From positions 1-36,010 of the forward strand of contig WQTX01000019.1 in the NCBI GenBank assembly GCA_009786075.1: a stretch of DNA of 36,010 bases. The letters run 5' to 3'. This DNA is from Bacteroidota bacterium (GTDB taxonomy: Bacteria > Bacteroidota > Bacteroidia > Bacteroidales > UBA1715). The notes beneath the pieces were generated by a model, which saw only the letters and a program-made list of their open reading frames with translations, was not told the DNA's origin and searched no databases. Made by a program: the position numbers and the translations under genes. The stretch's first letter is position 1, and every line of letters starts with the position of its first letter. Below, in pieces: positions 29,564 to 36,010 of this stretch.

Positions 29564-31231
29564 ATGAAAACCACACAAAAACTCTCATTTTTAGAAAAAT
29601 GCGCTTACGGTGCCGGCGATATGGCGTGCAATCTTTTTTGGGGATTAATCGTACTTTCGGGCGCGTTTTACACCGAATATTTTGGTTTAGCTCCGCAAGC
29701 TGCAGCGTTAATGATGCTTATTGTACGCTGCCTCGATATTACTTTCGATGTATTTATCGGCGCCATTGCCGATAGAAAAAACACAAAATACGGACGCTTT
29801 CGTCCGTGGATTTTATATGGTGTGGTGCCATTTTGCGTGATTGGTTTTTTTACATTTTTTACGCCAGATTTTTCGGAACCTATGAAATTGGTTTATGCGT
29901 ATGCAACCTATTTGGTGTTTATGCTTATGTATTCGGTTGTGAATGTTCCCTACGGCGCATTGATGGGTGTAATTTCGGAAGACCCGAAAGAGCGGACGGA
30001 AGTTTCGGCATTTCGTAATATTTTTGCACAAATTGGTTGTTTGGTGGTGTATGGAACGCTGTTTTCTACCGTTTCGTATTTTCAAAAAGCGCATACTATG
30101 ACACCGCAAAAGGCGTTTTCGTCGGTGGTATTTATTTATGCAATTATTGTGTGTGTGTCGCTGCTTGCCACCTTCTTTTTTACTCGTGAACGAGTAGCTC
30201 CGGTAAAAGAAGAAAAAAATAAACTTTCCGACGATGTGAAAGACCTCGTGGCAAACCGTCCGTGGATTACGCTTACCATTGCCGGAATTATGCTTTTGGT
30301 ATTTATATTTTGCCACAACGGTTTGACGGCGTATTATGCAAAATATTTTGTTGCCAATACCGAAATTCAAGAAAAAGCTACTATTGTGGAAATTAAAACC
30401 GATGAACAAAATCATGCTGTTTATGTATTAGATAATGGATTTGTGGATTACAGCGCAAAACCACGCTCAATGCCAATAAAAAGCAGTAGCGACACTTCTT
30501 CCGTTCCGGTAGAGCGTTCGTTTTTAACCGAAATTAATGGCGAATTTGTAAACATAGCCGCCGCGCGAGGCTCTGACACAAAACCACAAGTGGGCGATAC
30601 GGTTGCGTATTTCATAAATAAAGTAAGCGGCAAATTCCTCGGATTTGAACTCAATTGGGAAATTTTGCTCACACTTTTGCTTTCAATTTCTTCGATTGTA
30701 ACTATTATTGGCACGTTGCTCATTCGCCCCATTGTGGCGCATTTTGGTAAAAAGCCTACGTGGATTGCTTGTTTCGTTTTGGCATCGCTTGTGTCAATTG
30801 CCTTTTATTTTGTGCCGAAAGAATCGTTGGGCATAATCATTATTTTGCAAACATTATTTACTTTGTTTATAGGTCCCGCAGGTTTTATAATGTGGAGCAT
30901 GTATGCCGACGTAGCCGATTACGCCGAAGTAAAAACCGGCAGACGCGCTACGGGATTGATATTTTCGTCGGCAACTATGGCGCAAAAATTGGGAAATACG
31001 TTGGCAAATACCTTACCGTTGTTTGCCCTCGGCGCAATTGGTTTTATAGCCAACGACGTTACCATGACCGATGCTACACGTCATGCCGTATTGGTAATTT
31101 TTGCACTTTTCCCATTGGTTGGGTCGGTTTTTGCCATCAGCGCATTGTGTTTTTATAAAATCGACGAAAAAATGATACAGGAAAATTCTGCGAAATTGGC
31201 GGAGATGAAGAAATTAGGAAATAGGGATTAG
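29564..31231 (+). CDS. GPH-family sugar:cation symporter with extra periplasmic domain
   Basis: A 555-residue major-facilitator protein of the glycoside-pentoside-hexuronide group. Marks: the N-terminal LEKCAYGAGDMACNLFWGLI, the LDITFDVFIGAIADRKNTKY loop with its conserved Asp residues (about 58-76), GRFRPWILYG, and NVPYGALMGVISEDPKERTE. C-terminal half has GPAGFIMWSMYADVADYAEV followed by KTGRRATGLIFS. Relatives import sugars or uronides with Na+ or H+. Family members are about 440-500 residues. The excess is an insertion at about 268-362 between membrane segments 7 and 8, polar and strand-like, predicted periplasmic. Substrate unknown. A CATCTTTG near-match to the -7 box lies about 25 nt upstream. 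The stop lies in a hairpin. Confidence 0.88.
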   Translation: MKTTQKLSFLEKCAYGAGDMACNLFWGLIVLSGAFYTEYFGLAPQAAALMMLIVRCLDITFDVFIGAIADRKNTKYGRFRPWILYGVVPFCVIGFFTFFTPDFSEPMKLVYAYATYLVFMLMYSVVNVPYGALMGVISEDPKERTEVSAFRNIFAQIGCLVVYGTLFSTVSYFQKAHTMTPQKAFSSVVFIYAIIVCVSLLATFFFTRERVAPVKEEKNKLSDDVKDLVANRPWITLTIAGIMLLVFIFCHNGLTAYYAKYFVANTEIQEKATIVEIKTDEQNHAVYVLDNGFVDYSAKPRSMPIKSSSDTSSVPVERSFLTEINGEFVNIAAARGSDTKPQVGDTVAYFINKVSGKFLGFELNWEILLTLLLSISSIVTIIGTLLIRPIVAHFGKKPTWIACFVLASLVSIAFYFVPKESLGIIIILQTLFTLFIGPAGFIMWSMYADVADYAEVKTGRRATGLIFSSATMAQKLGNTLANTLPLFALGAIGFIANDVTMTDATRHAVLVIFALFPLVGSVFAISALCFYKIDEKMIQENSAKLAEMKKLGNRD

Positions 31232-31251
31232 GAGACAACCTCGTCTCCTAA
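31228..31251. terminator. Hairpin between GPH transporter and Lrp genes
   Basis: TTAGGAGAC and GTCTCCTAA form a perfect 9-bp stem with loop AACCTC, including the transporter stop codon and ending 2 nt before the stop of the convergent Lrp gene. No long T-run follows, so its efficiency is uncertain. ACCTCGTCTCCTAA also occurs inverted near 7588. Confidence 0.6.
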
Positions 31252-31253
31252 AA

Positions 31254-31709
31254 CTAAACTTGTATCTGCCGCTGAATACTCTGTTCAAGCGAAATAAACG
31301 TTTCGGTACTTGCTATGCCGGCAATATTTTGAATTTGCGTGTTCAGAATTTTCATTAAATGATGATTGTCTAAGGCATAGATTTTCAAAAACAGACCGTA
31401 ATTTCCGGTAATATAATGACATTCAACTATTTCGGGTATTTTTTTTAATTCTTCGAGAACGCTTGTGTAGGCACTGCCTTTTTCAAAATGCACGCCGATG
31501 TAAGCACACGTGGTGTAACCCAAAGCGCGTTCTTCAATAATATATTTTGCACCTTTAAATAATCCGGCTTCTTCCAATTTATTCACTCGCTGATGAATGG
31601 CAGCTCCCGAAACGCCGCATGCACGAGCAATTTCCAAAAATGGCATACGGGCATTTTCCATCAATAAATTCAAAATTTTTTCGTCAATCTGGTCTATTTG
31701 GTGCGACAT
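31254..31709 (-). CDS. Lrp/AsnC-family transcriptional regulator
   Basis: A 151-residue regulator of normal family length. The N-terminal helix-turn-helix reads IDQIDEKILNLLMENARMPF then LEIARACGVSGAAIHQRVNK (about 5-44), followed by LEEAGLFKGAKYIIEERALG. The C-terminal RAM domain (about 65-151) binds amino acids and forms dimers to octamers; VECHYITGNYGLFLKIYALD is its core with the Gly turn. Which ligand or targets it has cannot be read here. It lies 10 nt after the DUF151 gene and is probably cotranscribed with it from the promoter at 32312. Confidence 0.93.
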   Translation of the reverse strand: MSHQIDQIDEKILNLLMENARMPFLEIARACGVSGAAIHQRVNKLEEAGLFKGAKYIIEERALGYTTCAYIGVHFEKGSAYTSVLEELKKIPEIVECHYITGNYGLFLKIYALDNHHLMKILNTQIQNIAGIASTETFISLEQSIQRQIQV

Positions 31710-31719
31710 GGTATTTAAT

Positions 31720-32292
31720 CTATTTGTTTCGTTTTTTCAATTCATCACGTATAAGCGATGCTTTTTCATAATCTTCGTTGTTGATTGCGATTTGCAATAA
31801 ATCTTGCAATTCTTCGTCGCGTTTCATCGCAAATTCCATTTCGGGCGTTTCTTGCGGAGCGTTTTCGTCGCTTGCCGGTTGCGCCTCAATATCAATTCCG
31901 GCACGGTCAACCACCGATTGTTCGGCGTAAATAGGGCATCTGAAACGAATAGCCAGAGCTACGGCATCGCTTGTGCGCGAATCCAATTCAACACGCATAT
32001 TGCCTTGCTGTGCAATTATTTTGGAATAAAACACACCTTCCTGCAACCGGTAAATATACACTTCGGTAAGCGTGATGTCGAACGAGCGGGCAAAACCGTA
32101 AAACAAATCGTGCGTGAGTGGGCGAGGAGCGTGCAAATTTTCCATTTCCATGGCAATAGCCTGCGCCTCCACACCACCTATAATAATAGGTATACGGCGA
32201 GTTCCTGTGTTTTCGCCAAGTATGAGCACGTAGGCGTTGTCCTGCATTTTGCTGAACGAAAGTCCTATTATTTGTAATTTTATTTTGGTCAT
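31720..32292 (-). CDS. Bifunctional nuclease family protein (DUF151) with UVR motif
   Basis: A 190-residue protein. Residues about 1-130 are the DUF151 (bifunctional nuclease) domain: LQIIGLSFSKMQDNAYVLIL, then ENTGTRRIPIIIGGVEAQAI, EMENLHAPRPLTHDLFYGFA, and DSRTSDAVALAIRFRCPIYA. Plant and bacterial members are reported to have RNase/DNase activity. The C-terminal about 35 residues (EELQDLLQIAINNEDYEKAS, then LIRDELKK) match the UvrB/UvrC interaction motif, a combination usual in Bacteroidetes. The start at 32292 is fixed by a -7 box at 32319-32312; an in-frame ATG at 32322 lies upstream of it. The Lrp gene follows by 10 nt. Confidence 0.9.
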   Translation of the reverse strand: MTKIKLQIIGLSFSKMQDNAYVLILGENTGTRRIPIIIGGVEAQAIAMEMENLHAPRPLTHDLFYGFARSFDITLTEVYIYRLQEGVFYSKIIAQQGNMRVELDSRTSDAVALAIRFRCPIYAEQSVVDRAGIDIEAQPASDENAPQETPEMEFAMKRDEELQDLLQIAINNEDYEKASLIRDELKKRNK

Positions 32293-32311
32293 GGGGTGTG
32301 AATAATTGCTC

Positions 32312-32341
32312 CAAAGATACAAATTAATTGATAATTGACAA
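32312..32341 (-). promoter_or_regulatory. Promoter of the DUF151-Lrp operon
   Basis: On the minus strand TATCTTTG (32319-32312) is a -7 box and TTG (32341-32339) lies 19 nt upstream. As at dnaX, the -33 TTG comes from a heptad AATTGAC tandem repeat. The box is 19 nt from the ATG at 32292. Confidence 0.7.
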
Positions 32342-32532
32342 TTGACAATTAACGATTTTTTTCTGAATTGACTAATCGGTTATTGGCTGTGCCGAGCTAA
32401 AGGTTCAGTTACTCAGTTATTCAATTCGTCAATTCGTCAGTAAATCCTGCCTATTTGTCAGAAAAAATCGCGTGGCATAATCTTTGACAAAATGAGGGAA
32501 ATTAAAAAATGTATAACTAAAACACAAATACT

Positions 32533-34578
32533 ATGCAAACAGGAAAAATAGGTGTTACCACCGAAAACATCTTCCCGATTATTAAAAAATTCTTGTATTC
32601 CGACCAGGAAATTTTCCTTCGTGAATTGGTTTCAAATGCCGTAGATGCTACGCAAAAATTGAAAACTTTGGCAAAACTTGGCAGTTACACCGGCGATATG
32701 AGCAATGCAACGGTACAAATTTCTGTCAATAAAGAGGCTAAAACAATTACAATTTCCGACCAGGGAATTGGTATGACTGCCGAAGAAATTGAAAAATATA
32801 TCAATCAAATTGCGTTTTCGGGTGCCGAAGAATTTTTAGATAAATACAAAGATAACGTTGATGCCATAATCGGACATTTTGGTTTGGGCTTTTATTCATC
32901 GTTTATGGTTGCCCAAAAAGTTGAAATTATTACAAAATCGTATCAAGACGGTGCACAAGCCGTAAAATGGGAATGCGACGGCAGCCCCGATTACAGTATT
33001 ACCGAAATTACGAAAGATGCAGTAGGAACCGACATTGTGCTACACATTGCCGAAGATTCGGAAGAATATTTGGACGAAAACAAAATAGAAACTTTGCTTT
33101 CAAAATATTGCAAATTTTTGCCCATACCAATTGTGTTTGGCAAAATAAAAGAATGGAAAAACGGCGCATACCATGATACCGGTAAAGACAAAATTATAAA
33201 CAACCCCACGCCGGCGTGGACAAAAAAACCGGTAGATTTGACCGACGAGGATTATGCGAAATTTTATCGCGAACTCTACCCAATGGCAGAAGAACCATTG
33301 TTTAATATTCATTTGAATGTGGATTACCCTTTCAATTTGACCGGAATTTTGTATTTCCCCAAAATTCGCAACAATTTTGAGGTGCAAAAAAATAAAATTC
33401 AACTCTATTGCAATCAAGTGTTTGTGACGGATTCGGTTGAGGGAATTGTGCCCGATTATTTAACATTGTTGCACGGCGTGCTTGATTCGCCTGATATTCC
33501 GCTTAACGTTTCGCGCAGTTATTTGCAAAGCGACCAAAATGTGAAAAAAATCTCGAATCACATTACCAAAAAAGTAGCCGACCGTTTGTACGATATTTTT
33601 AAATCGAACCGTGAAGATTTTGAGAAAAAATGGGACGACCTCAAACTTTTCATTACCTACGGAATGTTGAGCGACGAGAAATTTTACGAACGTTCCGAAA
33701 AATTCGCCTTGCTTAAAAATACCGACAGCAAATATTTTACTTTCGAAGAATACAAAACCTTAATCAAAGATATTCAGACCGATAAAAACGGAACTTTGGT
33801 GTATTTGTACACAACCGACCCGCAAGCGCAATACAGTTACATTCAAAAAGCGAAAAATAAAGGTTACGATGTGTTGGTTTTAGACGGTCATTTAGATGCG
33901 CATTTGATTGGTCAATTGGAGCAAAAATTTGAAAAAACGCATTTTGCCCGTGTGGATTCCGATATTATCGAAAAAATTATTTTAAAAGAAGATTTAGAAC
34001 AATCGCATTTGAGTGCCAATGATTTACAAGATTTATCGGTACTGTTTGAAACCGAAAATCAATCGGCGCAATTCAGCGTGCAATGCGAAAAACTTTCGTC
34101 TGCCGAAATGCCAATTGTAGTTACGCAATCGGAATTTATGCGCCGCATGAAAGATATGGCGGCAATGAATCCGGGAATGAGTTTTTACAGCCAATTGCCC
34201 GATAGTTACAACCTTATTGTAAACACTGCGCACCCGATTATCGAAAAAATAAACGATGATAAAAACGCTGCTTTATACGAAAAATTGCAGGATTTAACAA
34301 GCAAAATAACTGCTGCGCAAGAAGAAAAAACAGCTCTTGACAAACAAAACGAAGGCAAAAAAGACGAAGAAATTCCGAGTGCCGACAAAGAAAAAACTAC
34401 CGATTTGCAAAAAACAATCAGCGGTTTGGAAAACGAAAAACGTACTGCGCTTAAAGACTATGCAAAATCACAAGCCGTTGTAAAACAATTGATTGACTTG
34501 GCTTTGATTTCAAATAATATGTTGAAAGGCGAGGATTTGGAGAAATTCGTTCACAGAAGTGTTGAATTGATAAAATAG
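32533..34578 (+). CDS. htpG: Molecular chaperone HtpG (Hsp90)
   Basis: A 681-residue cytosolic Hsp90. The GHKL ATPase domain is clear: FLRELVSNAVDAT (E31 and N35 region), SDQGIGMTAEEI (about 75-86), and the lid/ATP-binding GHFGLGFYSSFMV (about 114-126). The middle domain includes PDYLTLLHGVLDSPDIPLNV and SRSYLQSDQNVKKI with the catalytic Arg of SRSYLQ. The C-terminal dimerisation region contains a Lys/Glu-rich stretch (about 590-640). Length matches Bacteroidetes HtpG proteins, longer than E. coli's 624. Upstream, ATAATCTTTGACA resembles a -7 box with one extra spacer base. A large inverted repeat follows the stop. Confidence 0.97.
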   Translation: MQTGKIGVTTENIFPIIKKFLYSDQEIFLRELVSNAVDATQKLKTLAKLGSYTGDMSNATVQISVNKEAKTITISDQGIGMTAEEIEKYINQIAFSGAEEFLDKYKDNVDAIIGHFGLGFYSSFMVAQKVEIITKSYQDGAQAVKWECDGSPDYSITEITKDAVGTDIVLHIAEDSEEYLDENKIETLLSKYCKFLPIPIVFGKIKEWKNGAYHDTGKDKIINNPTPAWTKKPVDLTDEDYAKFYRELYPMAEEPLFNIHLNVDYPFNLTGILYFPKIRNNFEVQKNKIQLYCNQVFVTDSVEGIVPDYLTLLHGVLDSPDIPLNVSRSYLQSDQNVKKISNHITKKVADRLYDIFKSNREDFEKKWDDLKLFITYGMLSDEKFYERSEKFALLKNTDSKYFTFEEYKTLIKDIQTDKNGTLVYLYTTDPQAQYSYIQKAKNKGYDVLVLDGHLDAHLIGQLEQKFEKTHFARVDSDIIEKIILKEDLEQSHLSANDLQDLSVLFETENQSAQFSVQCEKLSSAEMPIVVTQSEFMRRMKDMAAMNPGMSFYSQLPDSYNLIVNTAHPIIEKINDDKNAALYEKLQDLTSKITAAQEEKTALDKQNEGKKDEEIPSADKEKTTDLQKTISGLENEKRTALKDYAKSQAVVKQLIDLALISNNMLKGEDLEKFVHRSVELIK

Positions 34579-34584
34579 AAAAGA

Positions 34585-34667
34585 AGAACGCAAATGACGC
34601 AAAACGCGCAAATTTACACAAAATAAAATTTGTGTTGATTTGCGTTTTTTTGCGTCATTTGCGTTCT
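34585..34667. repeat. Large inverted repeat after htpG
   Basis: AGAACGCAAATGACGCAAAA (34585-34604) is exactly complementary to 34648-34667; the symmetry continues imperfectly inwards (CGCAAATTTACACAAA and its partner) for about 38 nt per arm. It starts 6 nt after the htpG stop. The T-run GTTTTTTTGCG lies within the right arm. Arm ends resemble those at 822-939, so both may be members of one dispersed family; it may also end the htpG transcript. Confidence 0.85.
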
Positions 34668-34688
34668 AAATCACTTTATCTTAGCGAC

Positions 34689-35933
34689 TTATAATTCATG
34701 CAAAACCAATCCACTACGCAGTTTCGGTTCAAACCATGTAGTTTTTGGAGGCATTATACAATCATTATCGGCAATGTTCATCAATTGTTCCATAGAAACG
34801 GGGAACAAAGCAAAGGCTGCTTTCATTTCGCCGCTATCGACACGGCGCTTCAATTCGCCCAAACCACGAATACCGCCTACGAAATCAATGCGTGTGCTGC
34901 GGCGAAGGTCGGTAATATCTAACAATGGTGTTAAAATTTGTTCGGTCAAAATGGTTACATCGAGTACCGCAATTGGGTCGGCATCGTTGAATGTGCCTTG
35001 TTTGGCGGTTAGTGAATACCACTCGCCTTCGGCATAGAATGAGAAATTGTGTAACGCATTTGGTTTGTAAATTTCACTTCCTTTTTTCTCAACAACGAAT
35101 GATTTTTCGAGTTTTGCCAAAAATTCTTCAACTGTCAATCCATTTAAATCTGTTACCAAACGATTGTAGTCAATAATTGTCAATTGATTGGCTGGGAAAT
35201 TTACCGAAAGGAAGAAATTATAATCTTCATTTCCGGTGTGGTTCGGATTGTTTTTGCGACGTTCGGCACCCACAAGCGCAGCCGCAGCGGTGCGGTGGTG
35301 TCCATCGGCAACGTAGAGAAAATCAACTTCATTAGCAAAAATTTGTTCTATGCGTTTGATTTTTGCATCGTTTTCGATTACCCATACATGATGTCCAATT
35401 CCGTCGTCGGCTACGAAATTATACACAGGGTCAATCAAAATTGCATCGTGAATTATCATATCTAATTCCATGTTGTTTTTGAATGCAAAAAACACCGGCT
35501 CGGCATTGAAATTGGTGTAACGCACGTGGTTCATGCGGTCTTCTTCTTTATCGGGACGAGTTAATTCGTGTTTGCGAATTATGTTATTTTCATAATCTTC
35601 AACACTTGCTGCTCCCACAATTCCGTACTGCGTTTTGCCGTTCATGGTTTGCGCATAAATATAATAACACGGTTTTGCGTCTTGTACAAACACGCCGTCG
35701 GCAATTAATTTTTGCAAATTTTCTTTTGCTTTGTCGTACACCGGTTGCGAGTGAATATCAATATCTGCCGGAAGGTCAATTTCGGGTTTTATAACATGGT
35801 AAAATGAAAGCGCATTGTCGCCCGCCTCTTGTTTTGCCTCTTCGGAATTTAATACATCATACGGACGCGAAGCAATTTTTGTAACTAAATCTTTTTGAGG
35901 ACGATAGCCTCGGAATGGTTTTACTATTGACAT
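34689..35933 (-). CDS. DUF1015 family protein
   Basis: A 414-residue cytosolic protein of unknown biochemical function. The family start SIVKPFRGYRPQKDLVTKIA and SRPYDVLNSEEAKQEA is clear, as are the HELTRPDKEEDRMNHVRYTN block (about 122-141) and the conserved DGHHRTAAA motif at about 210-218, which may be an active site. In many Bacteroidetes it lies next to serA and serC, hinting at a link to serine metabolism. Here serC is distant, and what lies upstream of this gene is outside the window. The ATG at 35933 fits the family start; I see no clear -7 box before the repeat at 35958. Confidence 0.92.
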   Translation of the reverse strand: MSIVKPFRGYRPQKDLVTKIASRPYDVLNSEEAKQEAGDNALSFYHVIKPEIDLPADIDIHSQPVYDKAKENLQKLIADGVFVQDAKPCYYIYAQTMNGKTQYGIVGAASVEDYENNIIRKHELTRPDKEEDRMNHVRYTNFNAEPVFFAFKNNMELDMIIHDAILIDPVYNFVADDGIGHHVWVIENDAKIKRIEQIFANEVDFLYVADGHHRTAAAALVGAERRKNNPNHTGNEDYNFFLSVNFPANQLTIIDYNRLVTDLNGLTVEEFLAKLEKSFVVEKKGSEIYKPNALHNFSFYAEGEWYSLTAKQGTFNDADPIAVLDVTILTEQILTPLLDITDLRRSTRIDFVGGIRGLGELKRRVDSGEMKAAFALFPVSMEQLMNIADNDCIMPPKTTWFEPKLRSGLVLHEL

Positions 35934-35957
35934 GATTGTACGATTTTGGGTATTAAT

Positions 35958-36010
35958 GTGGCTTCGAGAGCCTCAGCCACCGGTAACCCCGAAGTTTTGG
36001 TCGCAGCCGG
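35958..36010. repeat. Dispersed repeat at the right window edge
   Basis: GTGGCTTCGAGAGCCTCAGC and the next 7 nt (35958-35984) are identical to 13063-13089, where the unit lies inside a reading frame. GTGGCT and AGCCAC form hairpin ends. Here it is 25 nt upstream of the DUF1015 start. The remaining 26 nt to the edge show nothing I can name. Confidence 0.8.

Noticed and set aside
1-36010. tRNA or rRNA genes, insertion sequences, prophage or integrase genes
   Set aside because: I saw no convincing T-loop plus acceptor pairing, no rRNA core sequence, and no transposase, integrase or phage structural protein among the translated frames.

Overview
This 36 kb window looks like chromosomal DNA of an AT-rich Bacteroidetes, probably a Bacteroidales relative. 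Three things point there. Many genes have the Bacteroidetes sigma-factor -7 box (TAnnTTTG) just upstream, often with a TTG or TTTG element 18-20 nt before it. Classical ribosome-binding sites are mostly absent. The gene set is typical of the phylum: SerC and DUF1015 proteins, ferredoxin-type IorA, a GPH symporter, DUF151 plus UVR protein, long-tailed S16, a large AsmA protein and a GldL-like HYPGA motif. I see no rRNA, tRNA, transposase, integrase or CRISPR array.

Layout. 1-4.2 kb, minus strand: the 3'-truncated ispE, a small 4Fe-4S (COG1600-like) protein, a secreted hypothetical and dnaX. 4.3-6.3 kb, plus: an orphan MNT-type nucleotidyltransferase, a 22-residue ORF and iorA, closed by a perfect bidirectional terminator shared with convergent serC (6.4-7.5 kb, minus). 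7.8-13.9 kb, plus: SNF2 helicase, LolC/E-type permease, CvpA and a polytopic membrane protein that carries dispersed repeats in frame. 13.9-14.5 kb: no gene, but a nested palindromic element followed by a promoter and a strongly folded candidate RNA. 14.5-17 kb: a secreted YD-repeat-like protein and a convergent AAA ATPase whose promoter overlaps five 14-bp tandem repeats. 17.1-24.9 kb, plus: rpsP, a secreted barrel-like protein, rimM, a transglutaminase-fold protein lacking the catalytic Cys, a secreted protein and an AsmA-family protein, separated by large inverted repeats. 25-31.2 kb, plus: YihY/BrkB, two small membrane-associated hypotheticals flanked by repeats, an AbiEi/AbiEii toxin-antitoxin pair with a perfect inverted-repeat operator, and a GPH transporter. 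31.2-36 kb: Lrp/AsnC regulator and DUF151 nuclease (minus), htpG (plus), DUF1015 protein (minus).

Most genes are housekeeping: isoprenoid precursor synthesis, replication clamp loading, serine synthesis, ribosome assembly, chaperone and envelope functions. The accessory parts are the orphan MNT gene, the ATPase with its repeats, and the 26.3-29.5 kb block ending in AbiE.

The strongest signals beyond ordinary annotation are these: (1) a run of ten A in dnaX at the end of domain III, with stops immediately after it in both alternative frames, suggesting slippage-made gamma; (2) the 14-bp repeats over the ATPase promoter; (3) the folded RNA candidate at 14.26-14.46 kb; (4) several families of palindromic repeats, some of which have entered reading frames in frame (the 450-aa membrane protein, and probably the S16 tail).
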